DNA from: Heliopora coerulea | Taxonomy: Eukaryota > Cnidaria > Anthozoa > Scleralcyonacea > Helioporidae | Length of the DNA: 64,000 bases | Assembly (NCBI GenBank): GCA_030142905.1 | Contig: JASJOG010000050.1 | Location: forward strand, 1,794,001 to 1,858,000 | Direction: 5' to 3' | Shown: positions 47,219 to 56,889 of the stretch, piece after piece | Layout: the number at the start of each line of letters is the position of its first letter | Numbering within the stretch: the stretch's first letter is position 1 | Position numbers and translations under genes: made by a program | Notes under the pieces: generated by a model | Seen by the model: only the letters and a program-made list of their open reading frames with translations | What the model was told of the DNA's origin: nothing | Databases searched by the model: none

Positions 47219-47474
47219 AGCAAAATATCTTTACGAAAGCCATCGAGTCGGACACAGAAGTAAAATCATAATATTTAATAAAGTTCTAACGTTTCGTTGT
47301 ATCATCACAACATCATCAGAGAATGATGATACAACGAAACGTTAGAACTTTATTAAATATTATGATTTTACTTCTGTGTCCGACTCGATGGCTTTCGTAA
47401 AGATAGTTTGCTGTGCTTTGATATTCTTCTTGAGATTACGTTTTCCGCCTGGTCAACCCATAGCTGATGTTTTA
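47219..47474. mobile_element. Palindromic hammerhead-bearing insertion with 13-bp TSD in the Penelope RT
   Basis: AAGGAAGGAGTGC is present at 47206-47218 and 47475-47487. Between them, 47226-47307 is the exact reverse complement of 47324-47405 (82-bp arms, 16-bp loop), followed by about 70 bp of single-copy sequence. The minus strand carries CTGATGA, stem II GTTGT/ACAAC and GAAAC. The insertion lies between the codons for HKEGV and PLRPIVS. Overlapping ORFs at 47016-47255 and 47368-47601 on the minus strand are artefacts of it. Confidence 0.85.
47291..47318 (-). ncRNA. Hammerhead ribozyme-like core
   Basis: The minus strand reads CTGATGA (complement of 47312-47318), then stem II GTTGT pairing with ACAAC, and GAAAC (complement of 47291-47295). 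The core is fully canonical and the motif spans the centre of the palindrome. Confidence 0.6.
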
Positions 47475-48884
47475 AAGGAAGGAGTGCCGTTACGACCGAT
47501 TGTAAGCTTTTTTGGTTCGACAACGTATGAATTATCAAAGTATTTACGCAATATTTTGTCTCCACTCGTAGGCAACATAGAGCACCATATCTATAACTCA
47601 TATGACTGGGTCGATAAATCGAAACAATTTCGATTAAATGATGATGAGGAGCTCGTTTCGTTTGATGTTGTATCGCTTTTTCCCTCTATTCCTTTTAAAG
47701 TAGCCATACAGATCGTGGCATTATAGCTGGAAAATGACGAAACTTTGCACGAAAGGACATCATGGTCACCTCGGGATATTATGGAAGTTCTTGAATTTTG
47801 CCTAAAGTCAACTGAATTTGAATTCAGAGGTAAATACTATAAGCAGATTCATGGTAAAACGATGGGTTCTCCCGTATCAGTGGTGGTTGCAAATTCGCTT
47901 ATGGAAGATCTAGAACAAAAGGCCCTCAATACTTTCCCACGACGACCTAGATTGTATCAGAGATTTGTTGATGACACGATTGCAGCCTTGAAGAAAACAC
48001 AGATATCCCAGTTTCGTTATCACTTGAATAGTCAAGATCAACAAATTCAATTCACAGTTGAGAGGTATAAGGAAAACGGTATCCCATTTTTGGATACGTT
48101 CAATATGGTGAATGATGATGCAATAATCAGTACGACAGTATACAGAAAACCGACTCATTCAGATCGTTACCTGCAGTTTACGTCACAGCACCCAATTCAG
48201 CGTAAGGCCTCAGGGGCCAGGACGCTGTATTCCAGAGCAATGAGAATTAGTTCTGATAGAACGGAGCAAAGGGAAGAAGAAAAACGTGCTTTTAATTCAT
48301 TAAGAAGTAACGGATACCCACGGAAATTTTTGCAGAATGTAAGAAGAAAAGTTAGATATAGCACCAACAATACTATAACCGAAAGAAAAGAAAAAAGTAG
48401 CAATGGTTTAATGATTCTTCCTTATATTCAAGGTATAACTGAACAATTAAAACGAGTGTTGGAGAAACGTAGATTTGATGCCTCTATTAAGCCAATGTTT
48501 ACTTTGAAGGAATGCCTGGTGAAACCCGAAGATTCGCTACCAATGTTAAAGCAAACTGGAGTTGTCTATAACATTCCATGCAACAATTGTAATGTAGAAT
48601 ACATTGGGGAGACAGGACGTGCTTTGAGTACGCGGAAAAAGGAACACGAGAGGTCTGTACGGTTGGCGAAGACAGAGAATTCAGCATTGGCAAAACATGT
48701 AGGTGATAAGGACCATTTGGTAGCGTGGGACAATGCAAAAATCCTATGTAAAGAGAGTAGATGGGCACAGCGAAAATGGAAAGAGGCATGGTTTATTGAA
48801 AGGGCAAATGATGGTATTGTGAACAGAGATAATGGGAGAATACTCCCTGAAGTATATAAACCACTTGTTCAGAAAAGCTTTTAA
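47475..48884 (+). pseudogene. Penelope-like reverse transcriptase with GIY-YIG endonuclease (one in-frame stop)
   Basis: One continuous frame encodes about 470 residues, broken only by TAG at 47724-47726. In order: PLRPIVSFFGSTTYELSKYL (fingers), LVSFDVVSLFPSIP (motif A with catalytic Asp), KTMGSPVSVVVANSLMEDLE (motif B), YQRFVDDTIAALK (motif C, FVDD), IPFLDTF, VYRKPTHSDRYL, then the GIY-YIG nuclease GVVYNIPCNNCNVEYIGETG (about 48560-48620) with its downstream Arg and His, ending VYKPLVQKSF. This is the most complete transposon protein in the host part of the window. The single stop plus the upstream insertion make it non-functional as it stands. Confidence 0.85.
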
Positions 48885-49093
48885 CCGTTATCAATGGTTT
48901 ATGGTTTAATCACTTTGTATTTAACAGTTGGCTTCTTTTATAGTATAATCACTTTGTATAATTTAACAGCTGGTTTGTTCTTAATATTTTTTTGAATGTA
49001 ATTAGTTTTTAAATAATAGTTGTTTTAAAGATGGTAATTTGCATGGGGCAAATAATTTTAAGCAGAAACGAATGCTTGTCAAACCATTTTATC

Positions 49094-49120
49094 CTGACGA
49101 TGGACACGTAGTCCTAAAGC
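49094..49120 (+). ncRNA. Hammerhead-like motif in right terminal repeat
   Basis: CTGACGA at 49094-49100, perfect stem II GGAC/GTCC and TAAAGC at 49115. It is identical in kind to the mirrored copy at 46813-46839. Confidence 0.4.
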
Positions 49121-49176
49121 TTAGTTTACCGTTTTTAAACAATTTTATCTGCTACAGGAACATATCTAATAAAGAA

Positions 49177-50150
49177 TAAGTTTCAAGGATGTTGTCCTTA
49201 CATGTTTCATAGTTATATCCCATAAGAAATGAGTCGTCAATGTGTCCCATACAGAAATGACCCCTAGATCTGAGGTTAGCGTAGACTTGCTTCGACACTT
49301 AGGTAAATAGTCGTGGAGCGCACGAGTACCATTTGGTAGGCAGGTAAATTGAAAATGATTTCCATTCCACTTAAACTTAAGAATTTTTTCTATCTTCTTT
49401 GGCCACAGGGATGGAATAATATGCATCCCTTAGGTCCACTGATACCATAAAGCATTCTGGTCTCATGAGTGTGAAGGCTGTATGGATGGTATTCATCTTA
49501 AAATGATAATATGTCATAAATTCATTGAGGGTTTTAAGATTCAGAATAAGCCTGTACCTCTTATCTTTCTTGGGTCTCACAAATGTTGTTGAGTCTAAAT
49601 CTCCTTCAAGAGGTCCAGATGCTTCGATAATACCCTTGCTAAGAAGCTTAAACATTTCAGGATTGATCTCTTTTTGACACTATTTCCCTAATCAACACAT
49701 CTTGTGTAACATATCTCTTCCTTTATTTAATGACCCTCTTGTAAATATGGCTCTGCTCGTCGTGTTCTCTTCCTTTTCCTGTTGATGATGTCATCCTCGG
49801 CTTTGTGTATATATAAATAGCAACGTGTTTGTATTTTAATAGGTTTGACTATGACTTTTAAATAAGCTTGAAATATTACCGTTTAAATTTGTCTTGTTTT
49901 TACTTAAATCTTAAGTCTTCAAGATGTTGTTTTTCGGAGTTTGTTTCTTGCTCTACTTGCTTTAATCTCTTTTTCCCCAGAACAAAACTGAATTTGTTCG
50001 GGTTTGGTAGCCTGTATAGGTCTACATCCCTTTTCAAACTCTGTGTGATAATGCTTGATAGCATCAACAACAAAAGGCTCTTTAGTTAATGATTGCCAAG
50101 CTTTCTCGTGGTTATTAACACAACCAGCTTTAAAATGAAGTACCAATTGA
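49177..50150 (-). pseudogene. DIRS-type retrotransposon: RT N-terminal half
   Basis: Minus strand 49655-49377 encodes FKLLSKGIIEASGPLEGDLDSTTF, RPKKDKRYRLILNLKTLNEF and FMVSVDLRDAYYSIPV (RT motifs 1-3, with the DLRDAY Asp). 49426-49166 in other frames gives FKWNGNHFQFTCLPNGTRAL and a GHIDDS-type motif C. Upstream, 50146-49919 has HFKAGCVNNHEKAWQSLTKEPFVVDAIKHYHTEF, the leader of DIRS pol. Several frameshifts are present. It continues beyond the Penelope insertion at 46755. Confidence 0.75.
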
Positions 50151-50159
50151 GATAAATAC

Positions 50160-51330
50160 TCTCCATCAACGAAAGATGCAACTTTTCTTACCTTCTTTGT
50201 TAATTGTCCTTTCGAATCGAAGTTTGTTGTTTGGTTTGGACGCTTCTTGGTACCCAGCTGTAGGATAAAAAATGTCGTTGCGGGGTGGTTTTCTGAGTGG
50301 AATACCGACCATAGCCACCGTCATATGGCTTTGTAAAATCAAGTCCACTGAATTTCTGTTTTGAGACCTTATAACCATGGCTTGGTGTCCGAGCATTGGA
50401 GGTTTTCTGCATCTGTACCCCCACCTTTTACCTCAGCCATATCCTTTACATGTTTTGAGATGTCATCGCCCAATAGTTTTGTTGAAGGTTTTATTTCTTC
50501 TCTACACAGTCGTGTATATGGAGGGTTTAATTCGGGTTTTATTAGCTGCTGTCTTTTTATATTCAGCTTGTAATGGGTATTGCTCAACAGAGCAATGCTA
50601 GCCATTGTGTTTCCGAGAATTTGTCTCGTATTGGGCGTTTTCCCTAATTGAATGGCGCTAACGAGCTTCTCGCTCAAATTACACAAAACAGATAGTCCCT
50701 ATACGAGTAGCTCCCGAACTGTTCGGAACGCTAAATCCACAGCCTGGCTCCGACGTGACAGCAAAACCCATACTTCTTCATTCACACTTGTAACAGCTTA
50801 AAGGTTGATATTTTCCAGGACTGGATATTTAACGGCACTCTCTTTAACCGTGTCGACCGAGATACCTCCCGTAAGCACGTTTTCGATGAGCTCCGTAATT
50901 TTCCCCTCAATAGCTGGAGATTTTTTCGTGCTCTCGTAGATAGCCTGGGTCAGGCTATCTACGAGATTGGTCTGATTTCGACTCTCCGGGTTGGAAGATA
51001 ACTCTGAAGTCGTGTTCATAGAGACCATGTTGTTTGTGCTCATGTCGAGCGCTGATGTTAATACCCTCAGGCTGTCTCACTGCGTTCTCTTCCACCTCTC
51101 GTTCCAAACTGTGAAGGAGAATGTCTTCTTTTAATTCAGCAATTGCCACTGTTTGATTGTCAGAAGCTTGGGCAAGTTTGACAAACGTGGCGTTGAGACC
51201 TTGAAGGACAGTCGATAAGCGGTTGTTATTCCCATTTGACTCCGATATTTTCAAGCCTGAAGGCCCGACTGAAGACTCGACAGTCGATATGGACATGGAG
51301 AAATTGTAATAATACAAGTGGACAATTCTT
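50160..51330 (-). pseudogene. DIRS Gag-like ORF (degenerate)
   Basis: A chain of minus-strand open segments (51317-50955, 51043-50798, 50686-50369, 50424-50166) lies directly upstream of the DIRS pol. The segments are polar, with Asn/Ser-rich N-terminal and helical middle parts (TQAIYESTKKSPAIEGKITELIENVL), and the last contains PYDGGYGRYSTQK. Position and composition suggest the DIRS Gag; there is no strong signature. Confidence 0.5.
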
Positions 51331-51539
51331 TGGTAGAAGTAGGATTAAATTTCGGAAAAAAACGGAAATCTCCTCAAAACACCTAAGAATTGGCTTAACT
51401 TGTTTAGCGCGCCAAAAGTACTGATTACGAGCATGCGCCAAGCTATCTAATGGGATCCCTGTGCAGTTGATGACGAGATAGAATTTGTGACTAGTTTCCG
51501 GAATCTCTAGGAGGGTCCGGCAACTTCCTTCCCCAGGAA

Positions 51540-52856
51540 ATTTTTGAAAGTTTGATTCTTTCTAATGCTATGTCCTGAATTTTGTGAAGGTTATAAAAAG
51601 ACATGACATTGTACCAACAGATTTCGAAGCAGTTTGTATAGAAATAACCAAACCTCACAGTCGGCCTTTCGTAGTTGTCGCTGTTTACCGAACACCAAAT
51701 GCTTCCCCTGAATTTTTTACCCATTTTGAAAATTTGATACAAACTATTGATAATGAAAATAAAGAAATTTGTATCTTTGGAGATATGAATTGTGATTTGA
51801 TCAAAACAAATTTAGATCAACCAACTAAGACACTAATATCATTATTAGAAACCTACCAATTAACTCAACTAATAAATGAAGCCACACGAGTGACTATGAC
51901 CTCCTCTACCCTCATTGATCATTTCATAACAAACATGCCAGAGAAAATTTGCAAGTCTGGTGTAATCCACACAGGAATAAGTGACCATAGCCTTACTTTT
52001 GCTATAAGGAAAATCAACATCACTCACAGAGAAAAACAAAATATCACTGATATTAGAAACATGAAAAACTTTAACAAAAATCTGTTTCTACAAGACTTAT
52101 CAAATCAGACATGGGATTATGTGTATTGCTTTGCAGATAGCCCAGATAGTATGTGGGATGTTTGGAGAGAATTATTTTTAGAAATTCTTAACAAACATGC
52201 TCCCATCCAGAAGAAGAAAATCAAATCAAAATCAGTTCTCTGGATAACAAAAGATATTAAAAAACTGATTAACATAAAGGATAGGTTAAAATAAGTAGCC
52301 ATGATCTCCAAACTTGAAAAACACAGGGTTGCTTATAGGAAAGTGAGAAATGAGACAACCACTCGACTTAGGCAGGCCAAAGTTGATTACCTTTCCAGTA
52401 CAATTTCAGCAAATAAGAAAAATCCAAAAGCTGCTTGGAAGGTAATAAATAGTCTACTAGGTAAACATAATAAGAAAACAATAGTAAATGAAGTGAATAT
52501 AGATAAACAGAAGCTGACAAACCGATGTGATATTGCAGAGGCTTTTAATGATTACTTTTCAAATATTGGACCAAATCTAGCTGAAGAGATTGGTACAACC
52601 AATTACCATTATAAACAATTCATTAAGACAACTAAATCTGAGCTTACTTCATTCAAACCAGTTACTGTAAATAATGTGTGTCAGTTACTATCTCAATTAT
52701 CGGGTAATAAGTCTACTGGAATTGATAAAATATCCAGTAAAATTATCAAAATTGCAGCACCCGTGATTTCAGATTTGCTAACATACATTTTCAATCAAAG
52801 TATTACTTTATACACCTTCCCCAATGACTGGAAAATGGCAAAAGTAATTTCACTTT
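51540..52856 (+). pseudogene. CR1/L2-type LINE: EEP endonuclease and start of RT, cut at the viral junction
   Basis: 51584-52264 encodes an EEP endonuclease: VVVAVYRTPNASPEFF, ICIFGDMNCDLI, STLIDHFITNMP and TGISDHSLTFAI. After a stop at 52292-52294 the frame goes on at 52301-52856 with the RT leader (AWKVINSLLGK, FNDYFSNIGPNLAEEI, GNKSTGIDKISSKIIK, FPNDWKMAKVI). The RT palm is missing because the sequence ends at about 52856. LINE copies are normally truncated at the 5' end, so loss of the 3' part implies interruption by the element on the right. Confidence 0.8.
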
Positions 52857-53060
52857 AGTAGTGGAAAATAGCCAATACTGGGACATTTTTGCACATTCCA
52901 TACATTCCATTCTGGTGACGTCATCAATCACTGTTCTGGGACAAAAAAACCACATTCCTAACATTCCATTATAGGATGGGGATTCCCCATTTTGGTAAAC
53001 TTGTCAATCAACCGCTGACCAGAATTTTGTATGAATTTTTTCATACAAAATCAAACAACA
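52857..53060. repeat. Left terminal region of the viral element
   Basis: Non-coding, presumed terminal repeat. It holds two near-copies of a CACATTCC(AT/TA)ACATTCCATT phrase (about 52893-52911 and 52951-52969) and an inverted TTTTGTATGAA / TTCATACAAAA hairpin (about 53024-53049). The matching right end is not in the window. Confidence 0.45.
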
Positions 53061-53064
53061 CTAT

Positions 53065-53496
53065 TTATTCTTTTTCCTCCTCTTTTCCATGATATTTCTT
53101 TTTCATAACATGTTTTCCAACTGTTATTCCACCAGAAATAATTCCAAGATAGGGAAGCCAAGGTGTCACCTTCTCCACTAAAAATTTCACATCTTTTCTT
53201 AACAATTTATCTTTTGACAACTCTTTTTCCAACTCATCCGCAGACTCTATTGCTTCCAATCCTCCTAAAAGATCTGCAAATTTTGACACCAACAAATCTG
53301 TGAGAAACATATTTGCTTTTTCCGCTTGTTGTCTTTCATATTCTGCATAAATTTTTAACACAACTTTTCCGCTTGCTTTTTTCAAACTTGCAACAGATTG
53401 ACTAATTTCTCCGTCTTCAGATAATCTAATCAATTCTTGTCGTTTTTTTGCAACTTCTTCAAAGGTTGTTGGAATTTCTTGACTGTCATCACTCAT
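53065..53496 (-). CDS. Small single-span membrane protein of the viral element
   Basis: 143 residues. The N-terminal half (to about residue 105) is helical and charged; TPWLPYLGIISGGITVG (about 111-127) forms one membrane span, followed by a Lys-rich and then Glu-rich tail. It is the last gene of the minus-strand block, and its ATGAGTGA start overlaps the ATPase stop codon by 8 bp, implying co-expression with the packaging and capsid genes. The start is preceded by TATAATAA. Possible roles are minor virion membrane protein or capsid cement; the family is not recognised. Confidence 0.75.
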   Translation of the reverse strand: MSDDSQEIPTTFEEVAKKRQELIRLSEDGEISQSVASLKKASGKVVLKIYAEYERQQAEKANMFLTDLLVSKFADLLGGLEAIESADELEKELSKDKLLRKDVKFLVEKVTPWLPYLGIISGGITVGKHVMKKKYHGKEEEKE

Positions 53497-54193
53497 TTAT
53501 TATAGTGTCATATGGAAAAATTAAAGAAATTTCTAAATTGGAATAGCGTTTATTCTTCAACTTATGCATAATTTTTTCCAACTCATTGCGACTATTCACA
53601 CCTGAATATTCTTCAAGGATGGTTTTCATATCTTTTTTGTTTGGATTATAAAATGTCACTAATTTAGAAATATTCTCTCTAAATGGTTTTGCAATAGAAG
53701 TCAGCTGTTGAGTAATGACAACAACAGAAAGATTATAATGTCTTGCAGAAAATCCTAATTTTACCAACTCACTTGTTCTATTTTTAACATCTTTTCCACT
53801 TGCAACATCATCTAAAATAATTAGACTTTTGCTTCCTTTTGCAAAATCAACAACAATTTTTAAATATTTTTCAACATCATCTTGGTCACAAGGAATAGCA
53901 ATAAAATCTTCATCCTCATCATATTTCCAATTCTCATAAGTTTTATTCCAAGAAAACGTAGGACATAATAAGATGTGATCAAAATAGCTAAAATATTCTC
54001 TCTCTAAAAAATTTAAAAGATATTGAGTTTTTCCACAACAAGTCATTCCAACAATAATCATATTAAAAGGTTTTTTTTCCGCATTGAATTTTTTGATAGA
54101 TTTTCTTTCTTTTGCTTCTTCTGAAATTTTCAACAATTGTATTTTTTGACCTAATTTTTCAGCTTTTTTATCTTGTGAAGTAATCTTTTCCAT
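53489..54193 (-). CDS. A32/FtsK-HerA-type genome-packaging ATPase
   Basis: 234 residues. The P-loop GMTCCGKT is at residues 49-56 after a hydrophobic strand (FNMIIV). The Walker B strand SLIILDD is at 123-129, and a sensor-like VVVITQQL at 157-164. The order and spacing (LLCPTFSWNKTY after the P-loop, then LSVVVITQQL, then F(R)ENISKLVTFYNP) match the poxvirus A32-like packaging ATPases shared by NCLDVs, Polintons, virophages and adintoviruses. The enzyme would power DNA translocation into the capsid. The N-terminal 40 residues are Lys-rich, and the length is normal for the family. The gene sits four bases downstream of the capsid gene. The Cys-Cys in the P-loop is unusual. Confidence 0.88.
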   Translation of the reverse strand: MEKITSQDKKAEKLGQKIQLLKISEEAKERKSIKKFNAEKKPFNMIIVGMTCCGKTQYLLNFLEREYFSYFDHILLCPTFSWNKTYENWKYDEDEDFIAIPCDQDDVEKYLKIVVDFAKGSKSLIILDDVASGKDVKNRTSELVKLGFSARHYNLSVVVITQQLTSIAKPFRENISKLVTFYNPNKKDMKTILEEYSGVNSRNELEKIMHKLKNKRYSNLEISLIFPYDTIINE

Positions 54194-54197
54194 TTAT

Positions 54198-55436
54198 TTA
54201 AAACTGTATTGAAGATAAGTCTTTATTCGAAATATTTAACAACCCATCGCTAATTACAAAAATGTGACATTTTACATTTGCTGATATCGCTTTCTTTTTA
54301 ATTTCTAATAAAATTCCAGATTGTGTATTAACCAGCTTCTTTCCATCTCCATAAACAAAATCATCATTTATAGTTCTCAAATCAATGCATAATGCAAAAG
54401 CATCTTTATAAAATTTTTCAAGACTCATAACAGATTCACAACTTTCATACCTGCAATGAAATATTCTGAATGCTTCTTCAAAAAATCTACTTTTTGGTAT
54501 ACCTTGAGAATATATACTATTTGGTATCCCTTCCACACTAATTTTCACTTCTGTAATATTTGGGTAAACAAATTCTTCTGAATCTGTCACAGTTTTATTT
54601 TTAAACAACAATACAATTGCCTTCATACCCTTTCTTGGGATGTTAATCGTCTCATTATGCAAAGTTGCATCTTTATCCCATTCCACAGTTTTCATTAAAG
54701 TGACATGGTTAAATGATAAACTCCTCCCTGTGGAATAATTTCCCAAAACTTCATTAGCTAAATCTAAGTTTTCAATGGTTTCATATTCCAACTCCAAATT
54801 TTCTAAAGCATATCCAGCTACACTTTGACCACTTTGTGCAACCATGATTTCACTTGCTTTTGGTAAAGTTATAACATATTGGAAATTGTTAATCATTCCA
54901 TATGGAGAATACAATCCATGAGTTGAAAGTATTTTTTCCAGTTTCAAACATTGTTTTGTTCCAAAAATATCAAACATGAGTTTGTCAGACACTTTTTGTG
55001 TTGTTCCACTTGTTGATCCAGAATCATCTTTACTGATGAGTTTTCTAACATTTTCATTACCAATACCATACTCAATCATATCTGGTCTTTCATATCCTGG
55101 TTTCCAAAGATCTTTATAAATCTCCAACAAAGATTCTCCTGTATTGTCATAAACAATTTCTCCAGCAAATTTAATGACAAGTCTTTTTTTCAAAAGTTTT
55201 GACAAATTGTTTAAAAACCAAGACTTTGTATTTTTATTCTTGAAATTAAATAATAATCTCAGAGAATCTGGAACAAGACATAAATTTGGATTCAGTTTAG
55301 GAATATCAATGTAAATTTCTTCTTCTGGATTTGCAGAATTTGGATTCAATGTCACAGTATGTCTCACCCTATTTCCTTTAATTTCACTCATTCTTGATTT
55401 TTTATATCCCGGATACAATACAGTGACTCTACTCAT
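54198..55436 (-). CDS. Putative major capsid protein (double jelly-roll type)
   Basis: 412 residues, beta-rich, without membrane spans. Blocks seen: PDSLRLLFNF (57-66), a KKRLVIKFAGEIVYDNTGES segment (83-102) followed by LLEIYKDLW, LYSPYGMINNFQYVITLP (175-192), INIPRKGMKAIVLLF (264-278), VKISVEGIPNSIYSQGIPKS (297-316) and FALCIDLRTINDD (347-359). Two similar halves with alternating strands, a location next to the packaging ATPase and the length all fit the vertical double-jelly-roll capsid proteins of Polinton-like viruses. I assign it by context and by resemblance to cnidarian virus-like proteins, not by a catalytic motif. It starts in a TATAAATAAATG context, and its own TAA lies inside the motif of the ATPase gene. 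Confidence 0.6.
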   Translation of the reverse strand: MSRVTVLYPGYKKSRMSEIKGNRVRHTVTLNPNSANPEEEIYIDIPKLNPNLCLVPDSLRLLFNFKNKNTKSWFLNNLSKLLKKRLVIKFAGEIVYDNTGESLLEIYKDLWKPGYERPDMIEYGIGNENVRKLISKDDSGSTSGTTQKVSDKLMFDIFGTKQCLKLEKILSTHGLYSPYGMINNFQYVITLPKASEIMVAQSGQSVAGYALENLELEYETIENLDLANEVLGNYSTGRSLSFNHVTLMKTVEWDKDATLHNETINIPRKGMKAIVLLFKNKTVTDSEEFVYPNITEVKISVEGIPNSIYSQGIPKSRFFEEAFRIFHCRYESCESVMSLEKFYKDAFALCIDLRTINDDFVYGDGKKLVNTQSGILLEIKKKAISANVKCHIFVISDGLLNISNKDLSSIQF

Positions 55437-55440
55437 TTAT

Positions 55441-56703
55441 TTATATGTATTTTTTTTTTCTTCTTTCTTTGTATTCATTGTAGAGAAAGTAGGTAATAGC
55501 AAGTGTTAAAATCCATAGATTTTTAGCAAGAAAAGTTATTCCTTTTGCACCCCATGCTAATATTGATCCAATTAAATTTAAAAGAGAAGAAATCAATGCT
55601 CCAAAGTTTTTACCAATATTTGCAATTGCTTTCCCTAAATTTCCAACCGCCCTTGCACCAGATTTTAAAGCATTTCTTGCACCAATAATAATTGTTAAAA
55701 TTCCAGCAATAGAAATTGCAACAGCTGATAAACCTAAAAGATTTTCTTTTGACCATTTTTTAAATTTTTCAAATCTCCCAATATCAGATTCTTCAATTTC
55801 TTGTTGAACTATAGAAACTGTTTCTTCTTCTTCAGGTCTCAAATCATTTTCTAATCTTATTTTATCAGCTACCAATCTTGTTGTTTTTTCAGCTTCTTTA
55901 TACCATTTTTCCTTTCTCTCATCAGTTTCAAGTAAAGCTTTTTGTCTCCAGTGATCAGCTTGTATATCAAGAAAATCAATCTTCTGTTCTGCTGTTTCTC
56001 CTTTAGGATCCAATACTCCATTTAATTCTCTCACATCCTGCTCATCCATTTCTGTTTCTTTCATATTTTCTTGAATATCTTCAATACTATTATTTAATCT
56101 TTCAATGGAATTTTTTCTAACCTCATCTTTGAAAAATCTCCTCTCAAATGGATCCCATCCATAGTCATCCCAATCCATTTCTTTATCAATAACGCTATCA
56201 AGGGTTTTTTCATATTCTTTTGTTGCTTTTTCCATATTACTTTTGAATTCTTCGACAAAATTCTTATTTTGTTTTAAAAATTTTGGTTCGCCATCTTTAT
56301 AATTAAAATTAGCAATTTTTCTGTCTTTGTAAATTATAGAAATATTTCCTTTATTGTTTTCACGAAATTTTGTTTCATCCAACAAGATACTACTGTATGG
56401 TCCAGCATTATCATTAAGATCAATATCAAATATATTTTTAAATTTCATTATTTTTTCACCATATGTTATTTCTTTAAGTCTTCTATCCAATCTCATGGGG
56501 GTTTTTTTAGCATCAGGAATATCAACCATGTTGAATTTCATTTTTGGAGATCCTTCACCAAAGTTTTCAGGATAATCCCCAATACCCCAAGGATCGTCGT
56601 CATCAGAAAACTTTGTTTCTGCTTCTTTATATTCTTCTTCTTCTTCTTCCTCTTCTCTATTTTTATTTCGCATTTCAATGTCATCAAATCCACTTTCTGC
56701 CAT
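55441..56703 (-). CDS. Acidic virion-type protein with hydrophobic C-terminus
   Basis: 420 residues in three zones: a very acidic N-terminus (EEEEEEEE near residues 17-24, DDDDPWGIGDYPENFG), a charged helical and probably coiled-coil middle (about 140-310), and a hydrophobic end from about 320. That end has a first span (LSAVAISIAGILTIIIGA), an Ala/Gly-rich amphipathic stretch (GARAVGNLGKAIANIGKNFG) and a last span (LWILTLAITYFLYN), finishing with a basic tail. The stop TAA is four bases from the capsid ATG. I recall the same C-terminal pattern in unannotated cnidarian proteins, but no function. Roles in membrane penetration or internal virion membrane are plausible; penton is less likely. 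Confidence 0.75.
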   Translation of the reverse strand: MAESGFDDIEMRNKNREEEEEEEEYKEAETKFSDDDDPWGIGDYPENFGEGSPKMKFNMVDIPDAKKTPMRLDRRLKEITYGEKIMKFKNIFDIDLNDNAGPYSSILLDETKFRENNKGNISIIYKDRKIANFNYKDGEPKFLKQNKNFVEEFKSNMEKATKEYEKTLDSVIDKEMDWDDYGWDPFERRFFKDEVRKNSIERLNNSIEDIQENMKETEMDEQDVRELNGVLDPKGETAEQKIDFLDIQADHWRQKALLETDERKEKWYKEAEKTTRLVADKIRLENDLRPEEEETVSIVQQEIEESDIGRFEKFKKWSKENLLGLSAVAISIAGILTIIIGARNALKSGARAVGNLGKAIANIGKNFGALISSLLNLIGSILAWGAKGITFLAKNLWILTLAITYFLYNEYKERRKKKYI

Positions 56704-56787
56704 TTATTTATAGGAAGAAATAATAGGAGATAATTCTTCTTGATAAAATTTTCCTAAAATTTCTTCAAAAGAGAAAAATTTTCCCAT
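56704..56787 (-). CDS. Possible 27-residue peptide
   Basis: A short minus-strand ORF, MGKFFSFEEILGKFYQEEL... ending SYK, has its TAA directly abutting the ATG of the 420-residue gene. It fits the pattern of stop codons nested in the next gene's TATAAATAA motif, but it lacks the motif itself and could be chance. Amphipathic if real. Confidence 0.3.
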   Translation of the reverse strand: MGKFFSFEEILGKFYQEELSPIISSYK

Positions 56788-56889
56788 TTCTTTGTGCAAA
56801 CCCTACATAAACTGCAAATTATGTAGTATTTACACCACCGCCTAATTTTGGATAAAAAAGAGGATAAAAAAGAGGGAAAAAAACCAACC

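Larger units (their letters stand above)
46761..49172 (+). mobile_element. Penelope-like element with inverted terminal repeats, inserted in DIRS
   Basis: A 96-bp sequence at 46761-46856 recurs in inverted orientation at 49077-49172 with only a few differences. Between them lies a Penelope RT/GIY-YIG ORF on the + strand. Each terminal repeat carries a hammerhead-like motif (CTGACGA, stem II GGAC/GTCC, then TAAAGC). The element interrupts the minus-strand DIRS RT, whose halves lie at 49177-49680 and 46309-46755. Penelope elements are known to have terminal repeats in direct or inverted arrangement. Confidence 0.75.
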
